NCBI RefSeq assembly: GCF_963675165.1
Contig: NC_087390.1
Coordinates: 3,672,001 to 3,736,000, forward strand
Direction: 5' to 3'
Source: Halichondria panicea
Taxonomy: Eukaryota; Porifera; Demospongiae; Suberitida; Halichondriidae
Length of the DNA: 64,000 nucleotides
Below are positions 11,662-23,100 of the stretch, in pieces. The notes beneath the pieces were generated by a model that had not been told where the DNA came from, did no database searches, and saw only the letters and a list, made by a program, of their open reading frames with translations. Made by a program: the position numbers and the translations under genes. Within the stretch, counting starts at the first letter, position 1. Each line of letters opens with the position of its first letter.

Positions 11662-12553
11662 TAGTCGAGCGCCGCCGCCCTCTCAGGTATATTAAGGACT
11701 GGGACCTTCAATTATTGCTGAATCAGCTAAAACGCAGCCACGCCCACGATTTTTAATATGTTTTGTGTGTAAAAATTTTGTGCAGCTACTGATCTTTTTT
11801 AGTTCTAAAAACGGTGTTCTAAACCTTCCTTTTAGCTCTTAATTCTTAGTGTAGTAGGTAGTTCAAAGGCTTAAGCAGACATATCTGCTGGGAGAGAGCC
11901 ACTTCTTTGGCCAAAGGTGAGATTTTGCACAAAACTTAGTCTTACATCTGACAATAAGTGACATTTTTATTTTTATAGGCTAATAACTTACTCTAAATAG
12001 AACATGATGCTCTCTCCCAGCGGATATGTCTGCTTAAGCCTTTGAACTACCTACTACACTAAGAATTAAGAGCTAAAAGGAAGGTTTAGAACACCGTTTT
12101 TAGAACTAAAAAAGATAAGTAGCTGCACAAAATTTTTACACACAAAACATATTAAAAATCGTGGGCGTGGCTGCGTTTTAGCTGATTCAGCAATAATTGA
12201 AGGTCCCAGTCCTTAATATACCTGAGCTCCTTGAAGGAGGTCTGGAATCAAGCCTATCCACAGTTTTGTTCTAGCCTGTTACGCAATAGTATCATGAATA
12301 TCATTCATTCTATGTGGGTGCTAACCAATAGCGATGAATATCATTTATTAAAGTGGGTGTTGGCCTCGCCTCTCAGTCAATCGCAAAATTCACACGTGGT
12401 ACAGTTGAGTGGGTGTGATCAATCCCCTTGAGATACTGCAATCTGATTGGAGCTGGTGGAATTGTTGGATTTCCAACAACAGAACAAAACTGTGGATAGG
12501 CTTGATTCCCGACCTCCTTCCGGGCAACGGTAGAGGGCGGCGGCGCCCGACTA
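11662..12553. mobile_element. Mutator-type TIR element with 9-bp target duplication, carrying a nested foldback
   Basis: Identical TAACTCTTA copies at 11653-11661 and 12554-12562 flank 22-bp termini that differ at one base (left begins TAGTCGAGCGCCGCC; right ends GGCGGCGCCCGACTA). The inverted repeat continues inward: 12227-12272 pairs with about 12480-12527 (GGAGGTC, GGAATCAAGCCTATCC, ACAGTTTTGTTCT). The left terminus is split by a second palindrome of about 540 bp. Without it the element would be about 350 bp. A 9-bp duplication is typical of Mutator-like elements. It is non-autonomous, with no transposase. Confidence 0.8.
11684..12223. mobile_element. Foldback palindrome nested in the left end of the 11662-12553 element
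   Basis: Begins CAGGTATATTAAGGACTGGG and ends with its complement CCCAGTCCTTAATATACCTG. Arms of about 230-250 bp pair almost perfectly around a centre near 11920-12000 (GCAGACATATCTGCTGGGAG faces CTCCCAGCGGATATGTCTGC). It interrupts an inverted repeat that otherwise pairs continuously with the right side of the host element, so it inserted later. It has no coding capacity. Confidence 0.75.
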
Positions 12554-12764
12554 TAACTCTTACTCTTCCCCAGCTTGATCCTAGTACTTAGCTATGAGAT
12601 GTTCATCTAGCCTTGTTTTTGAAGCTTGATCTTAGCTTCTTCCTGTCCGCATTTGGAAGGTTGCTACTCTATTTTTGTCTAGTTAGCTCTGCACTACAAC
12701 ACTATAGCTATAATTAACTAGTGTTCAAGCTGGCGCTTAGCCTCGACTCCAGCCCCTTGAATAG

Positions 12765-14222
12765 CAGAGGCGGATCCAGGGGGAGATCCAAGGGAGCAAA
12801 GGAACCCCCCTTTTGCTCAAAATATTAAAATTGATTTTTAGCAATCTACAGTCATTTACAGTCATGTTTTACCTATTCTACTTATGTAGTAATGTCAATA
12901 CCTGCATGTAGTCCACTCTAGAAGGAACAGAACTTAGCTAAAAGCAGTGGCAGCTTCTTTACTCTTTCTCAACTGATCGCGTTGCAAAAACTGCATAGTA
13001 AGCAGTAATTAATTGGATACAAGATGGAGATAAACCCACATCCATGCATGTGTGTCCAGTGGTCATGCAGCTTTGATTGTGGTAATTATGTTCAACTTAT
13101 TATACAACAATGAGTAACAGGAAGAGACCAAGTCAAGTGCCAATTTCAACATTCTTCAAAAAGAGTAAAGCAGGTACGGTTTCACATAAATAAAAATCCA
13201 AATCATATAAATTATGATAAATAAACAACAAAACTTATAAATAAAAACAACTTCAATTGTAGGTTCAGAGTCACAGGAGTCACAGGATGCTATTGTCAGC
13301 CCTGCTGACTCGTCTCCCCCTACTGACGTCCCCAGTGACACTGAAGATTCAGACAGTGAACTTGATATGGAGGAGGGTGACTGCATTATCCGGTGTGGCT
13401 TAGGTGGTGCTACCTCAAGTGATGATTGCGACATTGGGAAACTCCTTAACTCAGGGGTAGATATTAAGAGTTTAACAAGAGATCACAAGTATCGAATCTT
13501 GACTACCAATCCCAATACTGATCCAGAGAGCTATCCACGCACCAGACCATGTCCTTCAAGCAATTTCCGTCGGTTCAAACCAGAATGGCTGAGATCATAC
13601 CCGTGGATGCATTACAGTCAATGTTCTGATGGAGTGTATTGTCGTGCCTGTGTACTTTTCTCACCATATCAGGTTGGTGGTCAAACGCTTGGTAGATTTG
13701 TTTTGACTCCATTTCGATATTGGACAAAGACGGCAACGGTTCATTGCAAGACTGGGTACCACCGATGCAACCAGCTTTTGTCTGCAGAAAATATAAAAAA
13801 ACTAGTAGTATCATACAGCCAGCTACACCCAAGGAGAATGAAACTCCCTTTTATGCTACCTGATGATTGAATGTCTTTATAATATGTGTTTTTTACAATC
13901 AATTATTAAATACTCTAAGCTCTTGTATAAAAATTACTCATTTACTCACTCACACACTTACTTAACTTCTTGATCTTACTATCACTGCACTGGAGCCATA
14001 GCTATCTAGACATAATGTTACATCTACTATGGTACTATAATAGACCTCCCTAGCCCCTTGGCCTAGCACTCAGGTGACAGGAAATGGGCGGAGGTTACAC
14101 CGGAAGTGGGCGTGGTCAATTTTTCGCGCTGCGCGCGGCTTAACTCTCACCCTTCAGGCTCGTTATCCTTTTACCAATTGCTTTTAGGAACCACCCTTTT
14201 CTAATGTCTAGATCCGCCTCTG
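12765..14222 (+). mobile_element. Non-autonomous hAT-like element
   Basis: Ends CAGAGGCGGATC and GATCCGCCTCTG are inverted repeats of hAT type. The element is 1.46 kb and encodes only the N-terminal part of a transposase-like protein (13110-13870). Both sides carry the same segment (CCTCGACTCCAGCCCCTTGA followed by ATAG), so it probably landed in, or duplicated, an existing repeat; a clean 8-bp duplication is not evident. The right part has a CCGGAAGTGGGCG / TTTCGCGCTGCGCGC motif that recurs at about 23020-23106 next to another CTGGATCCGCCACTG end, so related copies exist. Confidence 0.7.
13110..13870 (+). CDS. Truncated hAT transposase-like protein with TTF-type zinc finger
   Basis: Two exons, 13110-13173 and 13263-13870, join in frame to give about 223 residues. 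The N-terminus has a basic, nuclear-localisation-like start (MSNRKRP, then STFFKK). An acidic Ser/Asp-rich stretch follows, then the TTF-type zinc-finger region (FRRFKPEWL..YPW..Y, then GVYCRACVLF) known from hAT transposases and their ZMYM/DUF4371 relatives. The protein ends at MLPDD, before the RNase-H-like catalytic domain, so it cannot transpose alone. It lies inside the 12765-14222 TIR element. It may be a decayed transposase, or a DNA-binding-only product able to act on related termini; the latter is speculation. Confidence 0.65.
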
Positions 14223-15241
14223 AATAGCCTCGACTCCAGCCCCTTGAATAGTGGGCCTGGTATTTACTGTTGGCGCGTGGGTGGACAATTAATTAATTAA
14301 TTATTTACCGTATTTTATCTCATTGAACGTTAAAACAGTATTTTATCTTATTGTGATAAAGAACAGAAAAAAGAAAAAGGAGAGGCTACCTCTCTGTATA
14401 TACTGTAGACAGAGACAGCTAAGTAAAACATTAGCTCTGTAGATTTATTCATTAACTTGAGGCTCAGATCGGATACACACTCAGGCGACAAGTTAATCTC
14501 ATAAGAAATTAGTTAAACCTGTGGGTAAAAAATAAATGTGGATAAGTACAGTGGCTGTGACATAACATAATGTGAGGACTATTTATTGATTTACACAATA
14601 GATTTACCATTGAAAGCACTATCCATTAATACACACTCAAGCAACAAGTCCGGATACACACTCAAGCAACAAGTCCCTCGGATTGTAAACACATTCAGGC
14701 CACACAGTTCTCGGATCAGATACCACGTACTTACTCTGTGACCAATTTTCGGCAAATGTCACAACAATACTTCCTTCCAGAGAGAATGGCACTGAACGTC
14801 GAACAGACACACCAACACTTTGAAGATGGCTTCACTCAGAGAAACAAAAGGAGAAATCACCATCACAACACTTCTTTCAGAGAGAGGTGCACTGGTCCTG
14901 TCAAGCTTCACATCAATCAAGAAAGGGAGTGTCTGGAAAGCAGATGGACTTGCTCTGGGACTTGCCATAGCCGGTCGGTACGGTACCGACATAAACACTA
15001 GCGTACAAACACTTCAACGCCTCCAGCTGCTTGTCTTTCAAGACTAGACCTGGTTTTCCAACACAGGATAACGCGTACGCGAGAGCAGAAGAGAAGGTAG
15101 CAGCTATTACACAACTTGAACTAGATTTCTTTTTTCAATGACATCATTATAAATGAAACGGATATCAATGTTTTACAAACTAATGCGGAATAAGAATACT
15201 GATAAATATACTGCAATTCTGGGTAATCGTAAATAAGAGAT
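14223..15241. other. Intergenic, repeat-derived, no supported gene
   Basis: Holds a tandem pair of a 24-bp unit (CGGATACACACTCAAGCAAC plus AAGT) at about 14628-14677, with degenerate relatives at 14465-14500. A segment at about 14300-14400 (TTATCTTATTG .. GAACAGAAAAA .. GGAGAG) recurs near 19005-19110 and 41995-42070. Overlapping open frames at 14738-15047 show no recognisable domain and I do not call them genes. Confidence 0.5.
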
Positions 15242-15780
15242 TTAACAGCGAGACTCTTAACTGAAGTATGCAATGATGTGCAAATTGAACCAGAGCTTCA
15301 GGAGCTGAGATCACCACAGAGACCATGTCCGGGAGAAGCGCAAATACCACCATAGGTGCTAGGCTTGATGTTGCTGCCAGTGGTCTCTGGGGAGGCAGAC
15401 GGGAGAGAACCCTGATGGACGTCAGAGTCTTCAACCCTTTTGCTCCCTCAAATCGCAACACAACCCTAGACCAATGCTTCAGGAAGCACGAGAGGGAAAA
15501 GATCCGTGCATACGGACAAAGGGTGAGAGAAGTGGAGCATGCTACTTTCGTCCCCATTGTGATGTCTGCGACTGGCGGCCTTTCAAAACAAGCTACAAAC
15601 TTCTACAAACGACTGGCCTCCCTGCTAGCAGATAAATGGGACCAACCCTACAGCACCACCCTGCACTGGCTGAGATGCTCCCTCTCTTTCAGCCTGCTCA
15701 GGTCCGCCAGTCAATGCATACGTGGCGCTCGTTCATCAAGAGGCCACGCTATAAGATGTCACCTGTGGACCTGGTTATAG
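15242..15780 (+). pseudogene. Retroelement C-terminal domain remnant, frameshifted
   Basis: The frame at 15325-15780 encodes a protein segment of a kind repeated in cnidarian and sponge genomes downstream of reverse transcriptase (GARLDVAASGLWGG, DVRVFNPFAPSN, VREVEHATFVP, FYKRLASLLADK). The expected upstream part (LLTEVCNDVQIEPELQ) lies at about 15251-15300 in another frame, so at least one frameshift separates them. No reverse transcriptase is present. I read it as a 5'-truncated dead copy. Assignment to a named clade is from memory of the motif set. Confidence 0.6.
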
Positions 15781-16619
15781 CAGAGGCCAGCTTGTAAAAA
15801 CTAACAAACTAACTGTTCACCTCATGCATGTACACACTATTTTACATACACTGTTCTTTGTTTTATTATTTTATTATTTATTATTATTTACTTGCTTCCA
15901 CCATAAAGGTGTTGTTAATATTAAAAAAAAAGATTCTGGGTAATTCTGGCGCATGCATAAACAGTGTATACCAGGCCGCCTTTCTCAGCGGCTTGGAATC
16001 GAGGTTAGCTGGCGCTGTGCTAATGCCTCTCGCCATGTTTTTGCTTTCGCTCTAAAGTATTATATAGAGTGTTATCTATAATGAATTTCATATTAAAGTT
16101 AGCTTATCTATAATAAAGTCACTGAGAAAAAAAGACTTATTTACATGCATCTATTGTTGTTATTTATTGTATTATGTGGCTTACCAGTCAAGAAAGAAGA
16201 AAATTTATTCTTCCAGGATCTGTTAGTGTAGTTCAGTGTATATAATATCTAAGAAGAAAAGACCTGTGTACATGCATATTGTTATCTATATTGTTGTGTG
16301 GTAGTGTTTTGTGGCTTACCAGGCCCTCAAGACAAAGATGATTCTGCCAGGAGGATCTCGAGATCTGGATCTGGGATATTATTTTCTCTCACACATGGGG
16401 AATGAGCGCGCATGCGCAATACATCCACAGGAATAATTAAAGGGTGTGTCCAATTTCACAAATGGCTATTAGCTGTTTTAAACGAGCATGCGCAGTATAA
16501 AAGGGGGCTGGGCAGTCCAGAAAATGGACGCATATAATTATAAAAAATGGTGGAAACTTATCGAGGGTATAAACTTGCGGAATGAAAGTTTTCGGGTTTG
16601 ATTTTCGGGACTTAGCTGG
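15781..16619. other. Intergenic, repeat fragments only
   Basis: AT-rich sequence with a fragment near 15970-16010 of the dispersed GGAATCGAGG / CAGGCCG repeat that also appears at 16895-16958, 18335, 22245, 35232, 41915 and 47220. I see no coding region. Confidence 0.5.
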
Positions 16620-16887
16620 CATGATGCTAGCCTCGAGACTACGCCGATTAAAATAAGTAAGGTATATACCGCGGTAATTTTCGGGGGACAAAATATTCGT
16701 GGTTCAGCAATATTGAGACATTTCGTGGGTAATATTTTCGTGGTTGGAGCTTGCACTGCAGGTAAAGGTAGGCAAGGTCGCTTCATTCGTGGGTAAAATA
16801 TTCGTGGTCAGACCTCCAACCACGAAAACCACGAATATTTTGCCCCACAAAAATTACGGTATTTTAATCGGCCTGGTCTCGAGGCTA
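16620..16887. mobile_element. Nested hairpin MITEs upstream of paralogue B
   Basis: Outer inverted repeat: ATGATGCTAGCCTCGAGAC..GCCGATTAAAAT at the left against ATTTTAATCGGCCTGGTCTC..GAGGCTAGCATGAT at the right. Between them sits a second palindrome, about 16660-16862 (ACCGCGGTAATTTTCG against AAAATTACGGT), with internal ATATTCGTGG words in both orientations. The inner element therefore inserted into the outer one. Non-coding. It ends about 220 bp before the start codon of paralogue B. Confidence 0.65.
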
Positions 16888-16894
16888 GCATGAT

Positions 16895-16958
16895 GCTAGC
16901 CTCGATTCCAGGCCGCTGAGAAAGGCGCACTATTCAAGGGGCTGGAGTCGAGGCTAGC
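16895..16958. repeat. Short hairpin repeat GCTAGCCTCGATTCCAG
   Basis: GCTAGCCTCGATTCCAG at the left pairs with CTGGAGTCGAGGCTAGC at the right around a short loop. It is a complete small copy of a repeat whose single ends (GGCCTGG..CGAGGCTA) are scattered through the window. It lies about 145 bp upstream of the paralogue B start codon. Confidence 0.65.
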
Positions 16959-17035
16959 ATGATGCATGCTGCATCTGTTTTTTGTTTCCTTATGTTGTTA
17001 TGCGCATGCGTACTGTATTTGCCAAAAATTACCAC

Positions 17036-17043
17036 TATAAAAA
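17036..17043 (+). promoter_or_regulatory. Candidate TATA box of paralogue B
   Basis: TATAAAAA lies about 60 bp upstream of the ATG at 17104, leaving room for a short leader. The only evidence is sequence resemblance and position; chance occurrence in AT-rich DNA is possible. Confidence 0.3.
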
Positions 17044-17103
17044 ACTTAACTCCGGAGGCATTGTTATTTATATCGGGGCACTGACAAGAGTCACAAATAC
17101 AAA

Positions 17104-20100
17104 ATGGCAGGAACAGCAAGCGTAAAGGCGATGTACCTAGAGAATCCTGACCTTGAGATGCACGATCTAAAGGAAATAGTTTCAACTCGTAGGGTACTTG
17201 GAAAAGGTGCATTTGGAAAAGTAATAGAGCTAGAGATGGCTGGTACAAGATATGCTGGGAAACAGATCCATGATATTCTCCTCGGAATTGATGTTCTCGG
17301 TGTTAAGAGCATAATCAAGAAGTTTTCTGATGAATGCCGCTTGATGGCTGCAGTTAAGCATCCAAATATTGTCCAGTTTAATGGGATTTGCTTTCTCGAT
17401 GACACTGACCATCCTGTTCTTGTGATGGAGTTAATGGATATGAGTCTGGATTACTTCCTTCAGGCACGACAAGGTCATATTCCCCTATCATTGAAATATC
17501 GAATCTTACTGGATATCACTCGTGGGCTTCTTTTTTTGCACACTCGTGATCCAGTTATCATTCACCGAGACCTTACATCTCGAAACGTTCTCTTGAACAA
17601 ATCGTCACTCCAGGCAAAGATAGCAGATTTGGGCAATGCGCTTATGACCGACTCCAAACAGTTGATGAATACTCTGAGCAAAATGCCTGGAACTGCCTTG
17701 TATATGCCACCAGAAGCCTCGGGAGCTAAGCCTGTGTATGATTCATCTCTCGATATTTTCTCATTTGGGCACCTGTCTCTATATGTAGCCATTGAAGTTT
17801 TTCCAGATGAAATCCTTCCAGCCACTTACACTGATATAATTACTGAGAAAGTTGAAGGCAACAGTGAAGTCAAACGTCGTGAAGTGTACCTTAGGAAACT
17901 TTACAATCAAAAGGATCTTGCCAGAGAGGACCATCCTTTTTGTAAAATGGTCACCGGCTGCCTTCACAACCTTCCTAACAAAAGGTATACATGTCCCATA
18001 ATTATGGAAGTGTATAGTGATGTACAGTGCATAACTGTACATGTGACCTATATTAAATGGACTGTCATCTCTATACAGACCTACTACCAAAGAAGTTTTG
18101 AATATCTTGGAAGACCAAGCTTGTTCTGTAGAAGATCCTTATTCAACACTGGATGGAGCTTGCAAGCTTGATCTCGTTGAGCTAGCCCAGGGTGCGGGTG
18201 AGCTATCAAGGCATTTACCTGGCAATTCTCTTGCTCGAGCAAGCTCACAGTACACCACGGAATTCACTGGGCGTGCACATGCTTTGCGGGTAAGTTAATT
18301 TCAGCATGTTACCTGTTACTGCAGACTAGCCTCGGTTCCAGGCCGTTTTTATGCCCCGAGACATAGCTGCATGTGGGATACGGTAAAGCTGACTGCATGT
18401 GTGTGTATTCCAGCCGTAACTGCTCAACGGTTGCAATGCGACGAAAACTAACAGCTTCTATAGATTTTTAGCCACGTTATCTTGGATTTTGATTCGTGAA
18501 TTTGCAAAACAAAGCTTTGTTCTCGAGTTATGGCTAATTTGACTCACAGTGAAGGCTGTTGCAGTCTCTCAGAATCAATCTTTTATAGCATCATCTGTTC
18601 TGCACAAAGTTTGTATTCAACTTATGAGTTAGCATTGCACTAAAGCACTAGCTTTTTGTTAGCTACAAAAGCCAGAAAAGAGCTGCAACCAAGTGCAGCT
18701 GCCATTGCGAACTTTAACCTAGTTGCTGATACATTCCTTTTTCCACGCATGTGCATTCAATCCCACGTGTGTGAGATCCTGAGACAGAATACAATTTCCT
18801 CTTCTTTTCATGAGGTCCTAGTAAGCCACGAACACTACAATGTTACCATATACATGTAGGTACATAACTCTTTCTCTGAAATTAATTTAATATTCATTGA
18901 CAACGTTTACTATAAATGTCCACTATACCTATGCAATAGAAAATTCGGTCTGGGAACGAGGCCACTGCACACTATGCTAGCCTCCTTTGCAGCCTCTCCA
19001 TTTTTCTGTTCTTTGTCACAACAGTTCAATAAAAGATAAAATAATTTATGGGACAAATTGGAGGAAGAAAGAAAGAAAGAAAGAAGGAAGAGACAAAGAA
19101 AAAGGAGAGCCTGCCTTGCTAAGTCGTGTGACGGTAGACAAGTGAAAATGAATGTGGGCAATCACTAGCTGGGCGGATCTAGATATAAATTTAACTCAGT
19201 TTTTTTCCTGAGTTCAGAACAGACCCACTTGACTAGTAGATATATTATTACAGCAGTAGTCTACTCTAGTCTCTCATACTTAATTCCTAAAGGTCTCACG
19301 AAGTCTGACTCTACTGTTTATAAAATTAGACACTCCAGTACAGATTATATGTTCCTGGTAAATGCGTTCCGAGTTATCCATAATTATTGGAGTGCAAACG
19401 TGCCGCCAAATTTTCTCATTAGTAATTAGTGGTTCGAGCTAGGACGTAGGCGAGACCTCTAATTATTACCAAGGTAATATCTGGCATATTGCAAGAGTAA
19501 TGATGCTTGTTGCGTGGGGCTAGACCACAGTGCAAATATTATAGACTGTGGTGAGTTATACTCCCAGCTTTGATGTGCTTGGCTTCACTATGCAATACTG
19601 TGAATTCTTTCAAAGACGCAACAATCTGTATAATGATCGTGAATAAGCACTCGAATTGGTAGGGTGAATTATTTTTGTTAAAATAGACATATTTATTATC
19701 TGTGATGCTATAGTAGCATTCAAATATGATTTTTGGTGCTAATATAATTATATCTGTGCCTACTGTCATTTTACGTATGTGCACTGCTATTTAAATTAAC
19801 AGAATGGTGAGCCTGGAGTTCTTGATGTCTATCGAAAAAAAGGTGGATTTGGGGCATTTAAGCAGTCAAAGGAGGAATGGAAACAATATGTTTTCAAGAT
19901 CCAAAATGAACGTCTCAAGTACTACAAGTCAAACAGGGTTAGTAATTATGCAGGAATGATTATTAATATCTGGGTCGGATTCTTCAGACCACGTATTCAT
20001 TACCGTGTGATTTGCTCAAATAATTATACTTGCTGTGCACATGACTAACTATACAATCTATCTCGATCATGCAGCCTTCTAAAACTGTTGGGGAAATACA

Positions 20101-23100
20101 TCTTCAGACAGTGACCTCCGTATCAAAGTCTGAAAGCGAAGATACATCAAGATATTCATTCCTTGTCACCTTTGATTCTGTTAGTCCTCGGTCAAAGTTA
20201 ATCGGCAGCCATCTTCCATCTTCTCCATTGAGGCTATCTACTGTTACTTCTGTGAGTGTATTATAACTATATTGAATGTGAGTATACCTGTATCCAATAA
20301 TGGGCCGGATGGCAACTGTTACTATGCACCTCAATTGGAGCAGTCACTCAACCATGCTTCTCGTGGACCTTAATTTAGGGTGTTCTAAGCGGTGTACATC
20401 TTTTCAGTATAATTATATGCCAGGATTTTATCTAGAAATTGTGAGAAAAGGGGTATGTAAATGTATTTCGAAACAAAGGGGGGTGAGCTGCACACGGCCA
20501 CCTAGAGGAATCATGCTCTTCCAGGAAATTAGTGTTTTTATGTTGTCTGAGATTATATGCAGCACCTGGTGCATTCTCAGGTTGATCAAGCAATACCTAT
20601 TAACTCTATTGTGTACACGGCAGGAGATCGGGTTTCAAGCTAATGTCAGGATTTGTCTTGCTGATTATGTAACACGATGATAACATGCAACTATGAATTA
20701 TTCTGAGCGACTGCGCAACGGGACATGACACCGACCACATTAGAAATACTGTACGTGATCTGATTGGGCTGCAACTATAGTTGCAGCAAAGACAAATCTT
20801 GACATCAGCTTGAAACCCGGCCTCCCGTCCTAACAGATGTTCGGGCCACGCGCCCAACTACTATCTAGGGCATTCTCCCCCAGGAAATTTTTTTCTAAGC
20901 TTTTTGGGATCGCACTTGATTTATTCTCAGGCAATGCTTTAACTGACAAATTAACTGTATTGTGTACACATGCAGCTATCTAAGGGGATGCATGCTTCCC
21001 CTGAAAATATTGTTTTCTAAGATTACACTTAGTGCATATTCTCAGGCAATGTTTACCTGCTGATTGATTCTCGGCTAAAATATCAATCTCTGCTATCTCG
21101 CCCAATTCACGGGCAGATTTCTGCTCACCCACATTTCTTAGCAAGATGTGTATAGTGTCAGGGTAAAAGGGTTAAATTCATAGTCATCAATATGGCCTCC
21201 TATGATTTTCTTAGTACATGGGGTATGTAGTACGTGCGAGGGTTAAGTCTATATAGTCATTATAGCTAGCCTTCTATGCTGATTTTCTCTGCATTACATA
21301 CATGCACGATTGCACCATGATCTCTACTCTAGTTACGTACATCCACTAAGATAACAATTTTAAGTCCATGGTCCTTACCCCACTTGTATCAATTACAATG
21401 TATAGCCTAAAAGTCTATGCATTTTTTTTATATAGCACATTCTCTAGCGCCTCCTACATGGCATGCACTCTTATAACTTTCCCATGCATACATCGGTCTA
21501 CATACCTACTACTAGTACACTTTTGCCATGTAGTCTAGTGGGGGTTTACCTGTCATAAATTGGCACCTCAGGGCTACAAGGGAAACTACAAGGGAAAATA
21601 TAGCTCATAAATTGGCACCTCAATCATATATGCAGTGAAAATACAGTAATGGTGTTTGAAATGTCTTGCATGAAACAAAATGTCATCAAAGTGATGAATG
21701 AAAACATAGAGTCGAGGGTGCCACGGATCACCCTTTCAGTCTAGCTATTGTGGCTTTACTACAGCTACCAGCTAGCTATTTATCACAAAGAACTCTGTGT
21801 CATAGGTATATTCTTTGCAAGTTTAGTTTGTCATAGATATAGGCTTAGCTAGAGTGTGAGGAGCTGTCTTGTGCAAAGGAAGAAGGAGCATCACTCTTGT
21901 GAAAGAACATACCTAGGTTCTCAAGTTTCTGCTATCAGTTGGCTACCTTTGATTGATCGACTACACAATTTATAAATACAAGCGCTTGATTAGACCATTG
22001 ATTGCCAGATACACTTGGTAGAGTCTATCCTCAGACTCTGGCCATCGATCTTTTGTATGCTATGCTCGGGGTGTGCACAAGTGGCTGGGCCTGGGATGTA
22101 TTGTCAAGGTGAGCGATATAAATCAATAATACCCTTTCATAATTGGAAATTGTACACTATAGCCTATAGCCCAATCCTTGGTATCTGGATCAAGATATGA
22201 CATTACGGCACTGGCACTGGTGTTGTGTTAGCCTCCTTCACCGGCCTTCAAGGAAGTGCGGCCTGGGATCGAGGCTAGTTTTGTGTGGACCATAGGGATC
22301 GAGGCTAGTTTTGTGTGGACCATAACTGTGAGTTACAAAATGTATAGTGGAATGGTGAATTTAAGTTCATACTAATTTGTATACAGGAGCAAAATGGAAC
22401 CTTCCCCTCCAACCCCTGTCGTACTCCTCCTAGCTGATGGGTGCGAACTCATTGAAAGAGGATGCCCCAGTGCCACTCGTGTCCTTCCCAAGGGGCCGAT
22501 CTTATAGAACTCCTGCACTAAAACTACTGACGTGGAATGGCTCTTTCAACACTTGTGGTTGCTATCCTGACCAGTGATGTCAGGATTCTACTGTCTCTTG
22601 ATGCACTGTGAACACACAATCTTTGTTATGCCACCTGAAGGCTTAACAGGCATATCCAACGCAGTATCTTTCTGGAAGCTCTTGTTCGAGATCTTCGCTT
22701 CTAAACATCTGCATTTATTATGGACGCAGTACTGCTGTGCACTCTACAGAGTATTAATTTCTAGTGTCATTATATCATTATATCACTGTATTTTTAGCCA
22801 ACTGTGATGAACTGAAGATTTTACAGTACATAGCATTCCTCTTGATACTTACCAGTTTCCGGTCACGCCCAGATACAATCAATACCAGGCCGAGGAGGCG
22901 ACCTAGCGTTCAATTGGAGACGGATCGGCCTGAGATCGAGGCTACTAGCTAGCTAGCTCTACGCAAGTCTATTATGGGATTTCCCCTGGCTGAGTACGGG
23001 ATTTTCCCTAGTCATGTGTGACCGGAAGTGGGCATAACCCCAAAAAATTTCGCGCTGCGCGCTCGTAGTTTGGAACCCCCCTTTCATTTTTCCTGGATCC

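Noticed and set aside
14738-15047. Overlapping open frames on both strands between the hAT element and the retroelement remnant
   Set aside because: No recognisable domain, no splice-linked continuation, and mutually overlapping frames; treated as chance in repeat-derived DNA.
17104-18171. Kinase 1 of paralogue B as a free-standing 355-residue protein
   Set aside because: The reading frame after 17984 is intron; a GTATAC donor and the CTATACAG acceptor at 18078 restore the RPT motif and the kinase C-terminus, as in paralogue A.
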